Shown: positions 52,000 to 62,128, numbered from the stretch's first letter. The stretch is DNA of 64,000 nucleotides from Streptomyces sp. Y2F8-2 (GCF_014905555.1 NZ_BNGS01000001.1:744001-808000); one strand, 5' to 3'. The notes: a model not told the origin generated them from the sequence alone. Translations and numbers: made by a program.

Positions 52000-53370
52000 A
52001 TGGCCAATTTCTCGAAGTCGAACGTGCCGCAGTTCTCGGTGGACGTCTACCAGAACGAGTACCTGCCGGAGGGGGGCCGCGAGGTCAACGCCATCGTCAC
52101 GGTGACGGCGACCGGCGGCGGCACGATCGGAAGCGCCGTCACGGCGCCCCACCTCTACGCGCCGGGGAAGGGCCCGGACGCGGCCGTGGCGATCATGGTC
52201 GACTGCTCCGGGTCGATGGACTATCCGCCGACCAAGATGCGCAACGCGCGTGAGGCGACCGCCGCCGCCATCGACACCCTGCGCGACGGCGTGCACTTCG
52301 CGGTGATCGGCGGCACCCATGTGACCAAGGAGGTCTACCCGGGCGGCGGGCGGCTCGCGGTCGCCGACGCGACCACCCGCGGCCAGGCCAAACAGGCGCT
52401 GCGCCGGCTGAGCGCGGGCGGCGGCACCGCGATCGGCACCTGGCTGCGGCTCGCGGACCGGCTGCTGTCCTCCGCGGACGTCTCCATACGCCACGGCATC
52501 CTGCTCACCGACGGCCGCAACGAGCACGAGTCCCCCGACGCGCTGAAGGCCACGCTGGACGCCTGCGCCGGCCGGTTCACCTGCGACGCGCGGGGAGTGG
52601 GCACCGACTGGGAGGTCAAGGAGGTCACCGGGATCGCCTCCGCGCTGCTCGGCACCGCCGACATCGTCGCCGATCCGGCCGCCCTCGCCGCCGACTTCAC
52701 ACAAATGATGGAGACGGCCATGGGCAAGGAGGTCGCGGACGTCGCGCTGCGGCTGTGGACACCCGTCGGCACGGAGATCGCATTCGTCAAGCAGGTGGCG
52801 CCCACCGTCGAGGACCTGACCGCCCGACGGGTCGAGGCGGGTCCGCGCGCCGGGGACTACCCCACCGGCTCCTGGGGCGACGAGTCCCGCGACTACCACG
52901 TCTGCGTCCGGGTCCCGGCGGCGAACATCGGCCAGGAGATGCTGGCCGCGCGCGTGTCCTTGGTCATACCCCAGGCTGGGGGTGCCTCAGCCGAGAGTGG
53001 GGGAGGAAGTGCCCAGAGCCTGGGCGTCCAGGGGCTCGTACGCGCCGTGTGGACCGACGACATGGCGGCGTCCACGTCCATCAACCCCCAGGTCGCCCAC
53101 TACACAGGGCAGGCCGAACTCGCCCAAGTCATCCAGCAGGGGCTGGATCTGCGCAAAGAGGGCGATTTCGATGGCGCAACGGCCAAACTGGGCCGCGCCG
53201 TTCAGCTCGCGAATGCCTCAGGGAACGCGGATACTGCGAAACTGCTTGCGAAGGTGGTGGACGTGGTCGATGCCGCGACAGGTACTGTGCGACTGAAGGC
53301 GAAGGTCGCGGAGGCCGACGAGATGACACTCGAGACACGGTCCACAAAGACTGTTCGCGTAAAGAAGTGA
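52000..53370 (+). CDS. VWA-domain protein of the PknG cluster
   Basis: A 456-aa protein; ATG 52000 with AGGGGGAT rather far upstream (about 13 bases). The von Willebrand A domain is at about residues 60-240, with an intact metal site DCSGSMD (D68-S70-S72) and HGILLTDGRNEHE supplying the last ligand. A beta-rich middle and a C-terminal TPR-like helical region (QAELAQVIQQGLDLRKEGDF) follow. Residues about 323-343 (PQAGGASAESGGGSAQSLG) are encoded by an inserted palindromic repeat. The 219 bases before the gene are noncoding. It probably mediates metal-dependent protein contacts among cluster products. Confidence 0.87.
   Translation: MANFSKSNVPQFSVDVYQNEYLPEGGREVNAIVTVTATGGGTIGSAVTAPHLYAPGKGPDAAVAIMVDCSGSMDYPPTKMRNAREATAAAIDTLRDGVHFAVIGGTHVTKEVYPGGGRLAVADATTRGQAKQALRRLSAGGGTAIGTWLRLADRLLSSADVSIRHGILLTDGRNEHESPDALKATLDACAGRFTCDARGVGTDWEVKEVTGIASALLGTADIVADPAALAADFTQMMETAMGKEVADVALRLWTPVGTEIAFVKQVAPTVEDLTARRVEAGPRAGDYPTGSWGDESRDYHVCVRVPAANIGQEMLAARVSLVIPQAGGASAESGGGSAQSLGVQGLVRAVWTDDMAASTSINPQVAHYTGQAELAQVIQQGLDLRKEGDFDGATAKLGRAVQLANASGNADTAKLLAKVVDVVDAATGTVRLKAKVAEADEMTLETRSTKTVRVKK
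52970..53024. repeat. Palindromic repeat inserted inside the VWA gene
   Basis: CCCAGGCT (52970-52977) and AGCCTGGG (53017-53024) bracket GGGGTGCC and GTGGGGGAGG elements, like the intergenic repeat at 43658-43701. The insert keeps the frame and adds a low-complexity Gly/Ser loop. Confidence 0.75.
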
Positions 53371-53452
53371 CATGACAGCCAGCCCGACCCCCAGGGGTTG
53401 GAGAACCACGCCGGTCCCGGTGACCGGAAGAAGGAGAGGGGGACGCACCGAC

Positions 53453-54844
53453 ATGCCGACCTGCCCGAACGGACACCAGTCGGGTTCCGACGACTGGTGC
53501 GAGGTCTGCGGTCACCGTATGGCCGGTGCCGTACCCCCGCCGCCTCCACCGCCGCCCGCCGCCGGTTACGGCTACCCGCCGCCGGGTTCGCCCCCGCCGC
53601 CTCCGGGCGCGGGCGGCCGCCCGGGGGGACGCCCGCTGTCCGCCGTACCGGATTCCGAGCCGGAGCTGTGCCCGCAGTGCCGTACGCCCCGCGAGGGCGG
53701 CGCCCCGTTCTGCGAGGAGTGCCGGTGGAACTTCCTGACCAACACGGCGACCTCGTACACCCCCGCCGCCCCGCGCACGCCGGCGCCGGGTCTGCCGCCG
53801 CACTTCCAGCAGGGCCGACCGGCCGGGCCCGGCCCGGACTCGTACGACTACGAGAGGTCCCGGCCGTCGCAGGTCAACCGGCCTGCGGAACCGATTCCGC
53901 CGTCGCCGCCGTTCGGCAGCGAGCCGTCCGGGCCGACGCGGTTCGGCCCGGATGCCTCACGCCCGGCCGGTCCCGCCGGTCCCGCCGGTCCGTCCGGTCC
54001 GCCCGGCTTCGGTGCCGATCCGTCGCGTCCGGTTCCGCCGCCGCCCGGGTCCACGCCCGGTGGTCCGGGCGGTCCCGGTGCTCCCGGTGGCCCGGGTGGT
54101 CCCGGCGCGTCCGGCGGTCCGCAGACCACGGCTCCGGGTGCCCCGTCGGGCTTCCCGCAGGGCGCACCGCCCTCCGCCTTCCAGCGGCCCGGTCCGCCGC
54201 CTCCCCCGCCGCCGACCCAGGGTTTCCCTCCGCCCGCCCCTGCGCAGTCGGGCGGTCCGTCCTTCGGCGGCGGTGACGACGACTGGGTGATCTCACCGCC
54301 GTCGTCCGCCCCGGCGCCCGGCGGCCCGGGTGGCCCGGGCGGCCCCGGCGGCCCCGGTGGCGGTCAGGGCGGTGCCTACGGTTACCCGCAGCCCGGCGCC
54401 ACCCAGGCCCCGCCGCGCCCGTACGAGCAGCAGCAGCCCGCGACCTGGACCGCGACCATCGGCCCGGACCGCGAGTACTTCATGGCGATGATGCAGCGCT
54501 CCGGACCGGAGGCCGCGGGCCTCAACCTGCCCGCGTACTCCCCGGAGCAGCAGCGCACGCTCACCGGCAACCAGGTCACCATCGGCCGCCGCCGCCACTC
54601 CACCGGCGACACCCCCGACATCGACCTGTCGGTGCCGCCGGAGGACCCGGGCGTCTCGCACCAGCACGCGATGCTGGTGCAGCAGCCGGACGGGTCCTGG
54701 GCGATCGTCGACCAGAACTCCACCAACGGCACCACGGTCAACGGCTCCGAGGAGCCCATCCAGCCCTTCGTGCCGGTGCCCCTGCAGGACGGGGACCGGG
54801 TGCACGTGGGCGCCTGGACGACGATCACCATCCGCCGGGGCTGA
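53453..54844 (+). CDS. FHA-domain protein with zinc ribbons and proline/glycine-rich linker
   Basis: A 463-aa protein. ATG 53453 follows AAGGAGAGGGGG; ATG 53372 would add 27 residues. It starts PTCPNGHQSGSDDWCEVCG, a zinc ribbon, with a second ribbon CPQCRTPREGGAPFCEEC near residue 75. A long Pro/Gly/Ala-rich linker with many GGPGGPG and PPPPPP runs follows. The FHA domain occupies about residues 375-463: VTIGRRRHSTGDTPDIDL, SHQHAMLV and DQNSTNGTTVNG. FHA domains read phosphothreonine. A GarA/OdhI-type ETT phosphorylation motif is not visible at the N-terminus, so it is not a simple GarA orthologue. It is the last gene of the cluster and a likely reader of PknG-like kinase targets. Confidence 0.88.
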   Translation: MPTCPNGHQSGSDDWCEVCGHRMAGAVPPPPPPPPAAGYGYPPPGSPPPPPGAGGRPGGRPLSAVPDSEPELCPQCRTPREGGAPFCEECRWNFLTNTATSYTPAAPRTPAPGLPPHFQQGRPAGPGPDSYDYERSRPSQVNRPAEPIPPSPPFGSEPSGPTRFGPDASRPAGPAGPAGPSGPPGFGADPSRPVPPPPGSTPGGPGGPGAPGGPGGPGASGGPQTTAPGAPSGFPQGAPPSAFQRPGPPPPPPPTQGFPPPAPAQSGGPSFGGGDDDWVISPPSSAPAPGGPGGPGGPGGPGGGQGGAYGYPQPGATQAPPRPYEQQQPATWTATIGPDREYFMAMMQRSGPEAAGLNLPAYSPEQQRTLTGNQVTIGRRRHSTGDTPDIDLSVPPEDPGVSHQHAMLVQQPDGSWAIVDQNSTNGTTVNGSEEPIQPFVPVPLQDGDRVHVGAWTTITIRRG

Positions 54845-54864
54845 GGGGCTGGAAGAACCGACGG

Positions 54865-55845
54865 TCAGGGGAGGGGCCAGGCGTACGGCCCCTCCGGATC
54901 GTCCAGCCACGCCCAGGAGCGGTCGCCGCCGACCGTGATGCCGTACCGCTCCCGCCCGGGCTGTTCCTCGCGCTCCCACAGCGTGTACGCCTCGTACGGG
55001 TCGAGGCTGCCCCGCGTCAGGGCCAGCAGGAACCGGAACCGGTCGTTGCCGCGCGCCCGCTGCGGCAGCCCGCCCAGATCCCGCGGCTCCGGTTCGGCGC
55101 GGGTGCCCCCGCGCAACGGCACGAAGAAGGCGGGCGTACGCAGGAAACGCCCCTCGGCGTGCCCCGCGTCCCGCACCCGCAGGGCGATCAGCCCCGTCGC
55201 GAACGGCGTCAGGATGCGCGCGCCCGGAACGCACTGCGCGAGCCAGGCGCCCGGGATCGAACTCAGCGAGCAGGTCGCGATGACCCGGTCGAAGGGGCCG
55301 CGTTCCGGTACGCCGCGCGCGCCGTCGCCCGTGACCACGGCCGGACGGTATCCCGCGGCCGCCAGGTGCTGCCGGGCGGACTCGGTGATCTCCGGGTCCA
55401 GGTCGATGGTGGTGACCCGGTCGTCGCCGAGGCGGTGGGCGAGCAGGGCCGCGTTGTAGCCGGTGCCGGCGCCGATCTCCAGTACGGCGTTCCCGTCCTC
55501 GACCCCCAGCTCGGTCAGCATCTCCGCCATCAGGGAGGGCTGGCTGCTGGAGGAGAGCAGCTCGCCGTCGCGCACACGGGTGGCCAGCGGCGTGTCGGTG
55601 TACGCGCCGCGCAGCCACTGTTCCCTGCGCTCCGGGTCGGGGTCGCCGCACCATCGGCGCTCGTAGCCGCCCCTGACGCCGATGTAGTAGTACGGCACGA
55701 AGAGGTGGCGCGGCACCGCCTCGAACGCCTCCCGCCACCCGGGGTCCGCGCTCCAGGCGCCGCTCGCGTCGATCTCCCGCACGAGTTCCGCCCGTGCGGA
55801 CGCGGCGAGGTTCTCCAGATCCTGGTCGAGAGCGTGCGTGGCCAT
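54865..55845 (-). CDS. Protein-L-isoaspartate O-methyltransferase-like methyltransferase
   Basis: A 326-aa SAM-dependent methyltransferase. ATG 55845 gives MATHALDQDLENL; a GTG at 55866 would add seven residues. SAM motif I is AVLEIGAGTGYNAALLA and post-I is VTTIDLDP. The preceding AFEAVPRHLFVPYYYIGVRGG and SSSSQPSLMAEMLTEL are PCMT hallmarks, where the Ser-rich segment binds substrate carboxylate. The C-terminal 120 residues go beyond the PCMT core, as in many actinobacterial homologues. It might repair isoaspartate or modify another carboxylate. Its 3' end converges on the FHA gene with 20 bases between. Confidence 0.87.
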   Translation of the reverse strand: MATHALDQDLENLAASARAELVREIDASGAWSADPGWREAFEAVPRHLFVPYYYIGVRGGYERRWCGDPDPERREQWLRGAYTDTPLATRVRDGELLSSSSQPSLMAEMLTELGVEDGNAVLEIGAGTGYNAALLAHRLGDDRVTTIDLDPEITESARQHLAAAGYRPAVVTGDGARGVPERGPFDRVIATCSLSSIPGAWLAQCVPGARILTPFATGLIALRVRDAGHAEGRFLRTPAFFVPLRGGTRAEPEPRDLGGLPQRARGNDRFRFLLALTRGSLDPYEAYTLWEREEQPGRERYGITVGGDRSWAWLDDPEGPYAWPLP

Positions 55846-55964
55846 ACCCCCACTGTGCTGCGGCACACAGTCCCGGGGCGAGCACGCCGCGCGCCGGATC
55901 CGGAATCCGTCCCTCTGGCCCCCTGGTCCTAAGCCTTGCGTCCTCGGTCGGCGTGTCTGAGACC

Positions 55965-56378
55965 ATGGAGCATGTGAAAGAGATTCGGCGCGGCACGCTT
56001 CAGGAGCAGACCTTCTACGAGCAGGTCGGCGGTGAGGAGACCTTCCGCCGCCTGGTCCACCGTTTCTACGAGGGAGTCGCCGAGGATCCGGTCCTGCGGC
56101 CCATGTACCCCGAAGAGGACCTGGGCCCGGCCGAAGAGCGCCTCGTTCTGTTCCTGATCCAGTACTGGGGCGGCCCGACGACGTACAGCGAGCGGCGCGG
56201 GCACCCCCGTCTGCGCATGCGCCACGCCCCGTTCGCCGTGAACCAGGCCGCGCACGACGCCTGGCTGAAGCACATGCGGGTGGCGGTGGAGGAACTCGGC
56301 CTCTCCGAGGAGCACGAGACCACGCTGTGGAACTACCTGACGTACGCCGCCGCGACGATGGTGAACACCCCGGGGTGA
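55965..56378 (+). CDS. glbO: Truncated haemoglobin, group II (GlbO type)
   Basis: A 137-aa group II truncated haemoglobin. Proximal His is H87 in RMRHAPFAV; W100 in DAWLKHM is the G8 Trp that defines group II, and FLIQYWGGPTTYSERRGHPRL is the conserved CD/E stretch. It binds O2 and may help protect against nitric oxide or peroxide. The start is uncertain: ATG 55965 was chosen; GTG 55953 or GTG 55974 are alternatives and none has a strong ribosome site. Divergent from the methyltransferase gene. Confidence 0.92.
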   Translation: MEHVKEIRRGTLQEQTFYEQVGGEETFRRLVHRFYEGVAEDPVLRPMYPEEDLGPAEERLVLFLIQYWGGPTTYSERRGHPRLRMRHAPFAVNQAAHDAWLKHMRVAVEELGLSEEHETTLWNYLTYAAATMVNTPG

Positions 56379-56421
56379 GCCTTGGGGTCAGGCTCCGCTG
56401 AAGGTCAGCAGACGTTGACGT

Positions 56422-57108
56422 TCAGCGGACGCTGACGTTCAGCGCGCCGAGTCCGGCCCTGCGCACGGCGATCGACCCGTACGGCGTGCGCAGCCGGAGC
56501 CACGCGCCGCAGGAGAGCAGCGCGACCGGTTCCTCGGTGGACGCCTGCGGGGCCGGGCGCAGGAAGCCGAGCGACTGCGCCGCGTGCACGGCCCGCACCG
56601 GCAGTCCGGTGTCCCCCACCGGGCGGGACCAGATCTCACGGCCGATCCGGTCGAGTTCGGCACGGGTGCGCCGCTCGGCCGGCAGCTCCTCCGTGCGGGA
56701 CCTGAACTCGGCCACCGCCGCCGCCACGGTCGCCCGCAGCGCGTCGGGCGCCGCGAGCCCCGGCTCGGGCCGCCAGCCGACGCGCGGCGGCAGGACCCCC
56801 GCCCAGGGCGGCCCGGTGACGGCGGCGGGCACCGCCGCCGTGGCCGCCGACTCGTCGACGGACTCCAGGAGTTCACCCGCCGACACGGTCACATCGAGCT
56901 GGACCTCCAGCCCGTCCTCGTACGGCTTGGCGAGCCGCACCGCGCGGACCGCGAGCACCTCGAACGACGGCGGCCGTCCGAAGACCGCCAGCGTCGTCCC
57001 GGCCGCCTGCAGACGTACCGCGGCGCCGCGGTCGTAGTGGAGCAGCCGGGCCAGGAAGGCGGCGAGGTCCGCCGCCTCCCCGTCGTCGGCGAGGTGGAGC
57101 ACCGTCAT
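56422..57108 (-). CDS. Conserved hypothetical protein next to thioesterase
   Basis: A 228-aa soluble protein. ATG 57108 overlaps the stop of the thioesterase gene (ATGA), so it is coexpressed. It has an alpha/beta N-terminal part (VLHLADDGEAADLAAFLARLL), a central strand LAVFGRPPSFEVLAVRAV, then a helical region and a C-terminal strand-rich end. No signal peptide or membrane helix and no motif I recognise. Conserved place in the thioesterase/ettA unit suggests a housekeeping role. Confidence 0.7.
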   Translation of the reverse strand: MTVLHLADDGEAADLAAFLARLLHYDRGAAVRLQAAGTTLAVFGRPPSFEVLAVRAVRLAKPYEDGLEVQLDVTVSAGELLESVDESAATAAVPAAVTGPPWAGVLPPRVGWRPEPGLAAPDALRATVAAAVAEFRSRTEELPAERRTRAELDRIGREIWSRPVGDTGLPVRAVHAAQSLGFLRPAPQASTEEPVALLSCGAWLRLRTPYGSIAVRRAGLGALNVSVR

Positions 57109-57515
57109 GCGGCGACGGCCTCCTCCTCGTGGTCCCGGTAGTCCTCGAGGAACGCGCGCTCCTCCGCCGTGATCCGGCGGGGCCGCTGTGCCTCGAAGTC
57201 GAACGGCACGACCACCGTCGAGGCCCGGACGCAGACCTGGTCGCCGTCCTTGACCTCGTAGGCGACCGTGAAGGACGCCGCCTTGATCTCCGTCACCCAC
57301 AGCTCGATGTCCACCGGCTCGGGCCGGTGGACGAGCTGCCGCTTGTAGTCGATCTCATGGCGTGCCACGACGGATCCCTGCCTGAACTGCTTGTCCGGGC
57401 GGCTCAGGAAGTCGATCCGGGCCTCCTCCAGGTAGCTGAGGAAAACCGCGTTGTTGACGTGGCCGTATGCGTCCATGTCCGCCCAGCGCAGCGGGCAGCG
57501 GTAGATGTGGCGCAA
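57105..57515 (-). CDS. Acyl-CoA thioesterase, hot-dog fold (4HBT)
   Basis: A 136-aa hot-dog protein. The domain begins HIYRCPLRWADMDAYGHVNN, where D-x-D/A-Y-G-H-V-N-N is the 4-hydroxybenzoyl-CoA-thioesterase signature with the catalytic Asp. To include this strand the start must be TTG 57515, two bases after the ettA stop; the next ATG would cut into the fold. It hydrolyses acyl-CoA thioesters. It is in one unit with ettA upstream and the hypothetical protein downstream. Confidence 0.87.
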   Translation of the reverse strand: MRHIYRCPLRWADMDAYGHVNNAVFLSYLEEARIDFLSRPDKQFRQGSVVARHEIDYKRQLVHRPEPVDIELWVTEIKAASFTVAYEVKDGDQVCVRASTVVVPFDFEAQRPRRITAEERAFLEDYRDHEEEAVAA

Positions 57516-57517
57516 GA

Positions 57518-59182
<1,665 letters not shown>

Positions 59183-59423
59183 GAGAAACCGTCCGGCAGC
59201 TTGAAATCTGGCAGTGGGCAGATACACCCCATCTTGCCGTACGGCCAGGCCTGGGCGGAAACGCGTTAGGTCCGGGGCCTGTGACCTGGGGCTTCGCCGT
59301 CGACGGCTGGGGATCGCCTGTCACTGACGCTCGACGTCGGTCGCCCTCGGGCAGCCTCGGACGCCCAGGGACGCCCCCAGGGCAGAGAGTCACTCCCCCG
59401 CTACGCCGGGCTATCGTGCGGCC

Positions 59424-59903
59424 GTGACAAGCGCAGCGGAGCGCCCCGTCCTCTTCGTCGACGTCGCCGTCGACGGACGGCTCATACCGTTCGGTTCCCC
59501 ATCCAGTCGCCTGCAGGCCCCTGCTTCCGACTCGGAGGCGTCCCTTGACCAGGGGGACCCCCTGCTCACCGTATGGGCCTCGACATGGATGAAGGAGGCA
59601 AACGAGGCCGTCGCCCCACGTATCGGACTGCCAAGGCTGCCCGTCGTGGAGCGGCCGGACGCCTGCGCCGACGACAGTCCGCTGTCCGCGACCGGTGCGA
59701 CGGCCATCTGGCGCGTCACCGAGTTCGCCTATGAGTTCACGTTGCCGGACGACTCCATGAACAAGGTGCCCTGCGTCTTTGTCATGCGTGTTCGGGACGG
59801 TCAGATCATCGAGTCACGCGATTACATCGACCCGATCCGTACATACACGGCACGCGGGGACCTCGACCTGCTCATCGCGTCCTTGCGGAAGGAAGGTTCC
59901 TGA
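59424..59903 (+). CDS. Chimeric ORF: HAD-like fragment fused to NTF2/SnoaL-like C-terminus
   Basis: A 159-aa ORF from GTG 59424. The first part (RPVLFVDVAVDGRLIPFGSPS) and VWASTWMKEANEAVAPRIGL with PRLPVVERPD resemble a streptomycete HAD-like phosphatase, but the region between them is shortened and the DxDG motif is disrupted (DVAVDG). After residue 85 the sequence changes to FAYEFTLPDDSMNKVPCVFVMRVRDGQIIESRDYID, the C-terminal strands of an NTF2/SnoaL-like protein. It therefore looks like a deletion fusion of two genes, probably non-functional. Family assignments are from memory of similar sequences. Confidence 0.6.
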   Translation: MTSAAERPVLFVDVAVDGRLIPFGSPSSRLQAPASDSEASLDQGDPLLTVWASTWMKEANEAVAPRIGLPRLPVVERPDACADDSPLSATGATAIWRVTEFAYEFTLPDDSMNKVPCVFVMRVRDGQIIESRDYIDPIRTYTARGDLDLLIASLRKEGS

Positions 59904-59967
59904 CGTCCGGCTTCACGCGGTGAGCTGTCAATGGCCAAGACCGAACGGAGGTTGAGAAGATCCTGGC

Positions 59968-60309
59968 ATGCAGTTCGACGACCCGGCCGACTTGAGTCGC
60001 GTATGCACAGAACGGCTCGGCGAGAAGGCCGGTCGACAGTTCGCTGCCATGGCCCGCCGCGGCTTTCAGTTGGTCCGCCCAGCAGGAAGTGTCCAGGCCA
60101 CTGGGCAATGCCGACTTGGTGGGCCTGCCCTCCTCGAACCGGAGATCTGCTGGCCCGAACGGCCCGGCCGTCCATCTGCTCCGGCTTGCCGAGGACACCG
60201 AACTCGGATGGGGCTGGGGGACGCCGGAACGTTGTACTTCACGATCCCGGTCAAGGCACTCGCGACCGGCGACTTCAGCCAGGCCGTGGCGCAGGCTCTC
60301 TGCTGCTGA
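59968..60309 (+). pseudogene. DUF1963-like remnant with frameshifts
   Basis: The frame at 59968 starts MQFDDPADLSRVCTERLG and contains CRLGGPALLEPEICWPE, like the start of DUF1963 (YwqG) proteins. The next family segment, VHLLRLAEDTELGWGWG, lies in another frame (about 60163-60215), and GTLYFTIPVKALATGDFSQA is back in the first frame before a stop at 60309. Two frame changes plus loss of the C-terminal half make it a decayed gene. About 190 noncoding bases follow to 60496. Confidence 0.6.
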
Positions 60310-60496
60310 TCCGCACAGCAGGAGGCCGCTGCCGGAGACCGCATCGTCGTCGCCGTGCTCTCTCGCGAACGACCTGGACGCCATGGGCAGCGTCTGCTCG
60401 GCTCCGCCTGGGTCGACGGCGTGGAAGCCTGCGCCGGCATCTGCAGCTCAGTGACCTTACGTGCACTCCCAGTGGCTGCGTGTCATCCCGCCCGAA

Positions 60497-61063
60497 TCAG
60501 TAGGGGTGCCGGTCCGGCTTCGTCTCCCAGGCCTCGTACGCCGTCGCGCCCAGCTCGGGGTGAATCTGCTCGATGTGGATCCGGCGCTCGTCCAGCGGTT
60601 TCTGGAAGTCCTCGTACTGGAAGGCGTCGTCGAAGCCGATATTCCGCGTGGCGTCCAGGTCGCAGCTGAAATAGACGTTGTCGATGCGCGACCAATAGAT
60701 GGCGCTCATGCACATCGGACACGGTGCACCGCTGATGTAGATCGAACAGCCCTGGAGCATCCGGGCGCGCTCGGGTACCAGGTCGGGGGAGCCTTCGGGA
60801 CGCGGCACATATTGCAGGGTGCCCTCGTTCTGGTGCTCTTCCGGGATGGTGGGCGCCTGGGGGTTGAGGAGCTGGGCCGCCTTGCGGATGGTCTCCACCT
60901 CGGCGTGTGCGGTCGGGTCGCCGGTCAGGAGCACGCGGTTCTGCCCCCGGGCGAGGATCTCGCCGTCCCTGGTGATGACGGCGCCGAACGGGCCACCCCA
61001 TCCATGCTCGACGGATTCCGTGGCCAGCCGTACCGCTTCCGCCAGGAACTCCTTGTGCTCCAT
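60497..61063 (-). CDS. Nucleoside/guanine deaminase-like zinc enzyme
   Basis: A 188-aa cytidine-deaminase-like protein. ATG 61063 has GGAGG five bases upstream. Zinc and catalytic motifs: DPTAHAEVETIRKA (His and Glu) and SGAPCPMCMSAIYWSRI (two Cys). The FGAVITRDGEILARGQN segment fits guanine deaminase or tRNA-adenosine-deaminase-like enzymes. The C-terminal part (PLDERRIHIEQIHPELG) is like guanine deaminase. It probably deaminates guanine or a related base. It is divergent from the ABM gene. Confidence 0.88.
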   Translation of the reverse strand: MEHKEFLAEAVRLATESVEHGWGGPFGAVITRDGEILARGQNRVLLTGDPTAHAEVETIRKAAQLLNPQAPTIPEEHQNEGTLQYVPRPEGSPDLVPERARMLQGCSIYISGAPCPMCMSAIYWSRIDNVYFSCDLDATRNIGFDDAFQYEDFQKPLDERRIHIEQIHPELGATAYEAWETKPDRHPY

Positions 61064-61125
61064 GACGACCTCCGCTTCCCGCGATTTCACGGCTCGACAT
61101 TCAACGGTTTTCACATTCCACCGAT

Positions 61126-61155
61126 TTGCCCCTTAAATCCCGTTCAGATTAGGCT
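61126..61155 (+). promoter_or_regulatory. Promoter of the ABM gene (leaderless)
   Basis: TTGCCC (61126-61131), 18-base spacer and TAGGCT (61150-61155), seven bases before the ATG at 61163. No ribosome site, so a leaderless mRNA is likely. Confidence 0.6.
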
Positions 61156-61162
61156 ACTCCGT

Positions 61163-62128
61163 ATGAACGCCAGCGCAAACCGCGCCCCTGGTGAGGCCGG
61201 AGCGACCGTGGTGATCACGCAAAGGGTCGTACCCGGTCGCGAGGAGGACTACAAGCGCTGGCAAGGGCAGGTGAATCGGGCTGTACGGGACTTCGACGGG
61301 TTCGAGGGAACGGAGCTGTACCCGCCCGAATCCGCCGAGGAAAACCAGTGGGTCGTGGTGTTCCGTTTCTCGGGCGTCGACCAGTTGAGCGCCTGGCTCG
61401 AGTCCGCGACGCGCCGGGAGCTTCTGCATGAGGGCCGCGACTTGTTCGAGGGGGAGTCATCCCAGGAGGTCCTCAGAGGAGGGCGACCGGCTCGGGAAGC
61501 CGTGACGGCGGTCGTCTCCCACGACGTGAAGCCCGGCCGCGAACGGGACTTCCTGCGCTGGCAGGACAAGGTCCTGAAGACTCAGCAGAAGTACCGGGGC
61601 TTCAAAGGGTCCGAACTCTTCGCCCCCGTCGAGGGGATCCAGGATCGCTGGGTCGTCATGTTCCGCTTCGACACCCGTGAACACCTCGACCAGTGGCTCG
61701 AGTCGGACGTCCGCGGGAAACTGCTGGACGAGGGACGCGACTACTTCGCCGACTTCGATGTGCGCGAGATCGCGTCGGCCTTCAGCGGCTGGTTCCGTTT
61801 CGGCGGCAGGGAGGAGGCGGGTGCCCCTCCCAACTGGAAGCAGGCCATGTCCGTTCTCCTCGCGCTCTATCCCACCGTCGTGGTGCTCAACCTCAGCGTG
61901 GGCCGTGCCCTCACGGATGCCGGCGTTCCGGGGTACCTCGGCCTGTTCATCGGAAACGTGTTGAGCGTCGCGATTCTGACCTGGGTTCTGATGCCTTTGG
62001 TGAACCGCGCCCTGACCTTCTGGCTGGCGCCCGACCGGCCACGGTCGCGACGCGTCGAGCTCGCGGGCGCCGCCCTGGTGACGGCGTGCTACGCGGGGCT
62101 CCTCGCTGTTTTCGGCTTCACCACTTGA
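61163..62128 (+). CDS. Double antibiotic-biosynthesis-monooxygenase (ABM) domain membrane protein
   Basis: A 321-aa protein with two ABM domains in tandem (about 14-95 and 112-193). Each begins with an ATVVITQRVVPGREEDYKRW-like strand and has the WVVVFRF or WVVMFRF core strand, and both repeat the LxxWLES block. Two or three helices follow (MSVLLALYPTVVVLNLSVG, YLGLFIGNVLSVAILTWVLM, and AGAALVTACYAGLLAVFGF), so the catalytic half is membrane-tethered. ABM domains are small haem- or cofactor-free oxygenases; here the substrate is unknown. ATG 61163 follows a -10 element by seven bases. The FAD enzyme gene begins 25 bases downstream. Confidence 0.85.
   Translation: MNASANRAPGEAGATVVITQRVVPGREEDYKRWQGQVNRAVRDFDGFEGTELYPPESAEENQWVVVFRFSGVDQLSAWLESATRRELLHEGRDLFEGESSQEVLRGGRPAREAVTAVVSHDVKPGRERDFLRWQDKVLKTQQKYRGFKGSELFAPVEGIQDRWVVMFRFDTREHLDQWLESDVRGKLLDEGRDYFADFDVREIASAFSGWFRFGGREEAGAPPNWKQAMSVLLALYPTVVVLNLSVGRALTDAGVPGYLGLFIGNVLSVAILTWVLMPLVNRALTFWLAPDRPRSRRVELAGAALVTACYAGLLAVFGFTT

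Noticed and set aside
47932..52899. A minus-strand open frame of over 1600 codons opposite the kinase, phosphatase and VWA genes
   Set aside because: It is the antisense shadow of three well-supported genes. The product is Gly/Arg/His/Val-rich low complexity with no domain, as expected for very GC-rich codon usage.
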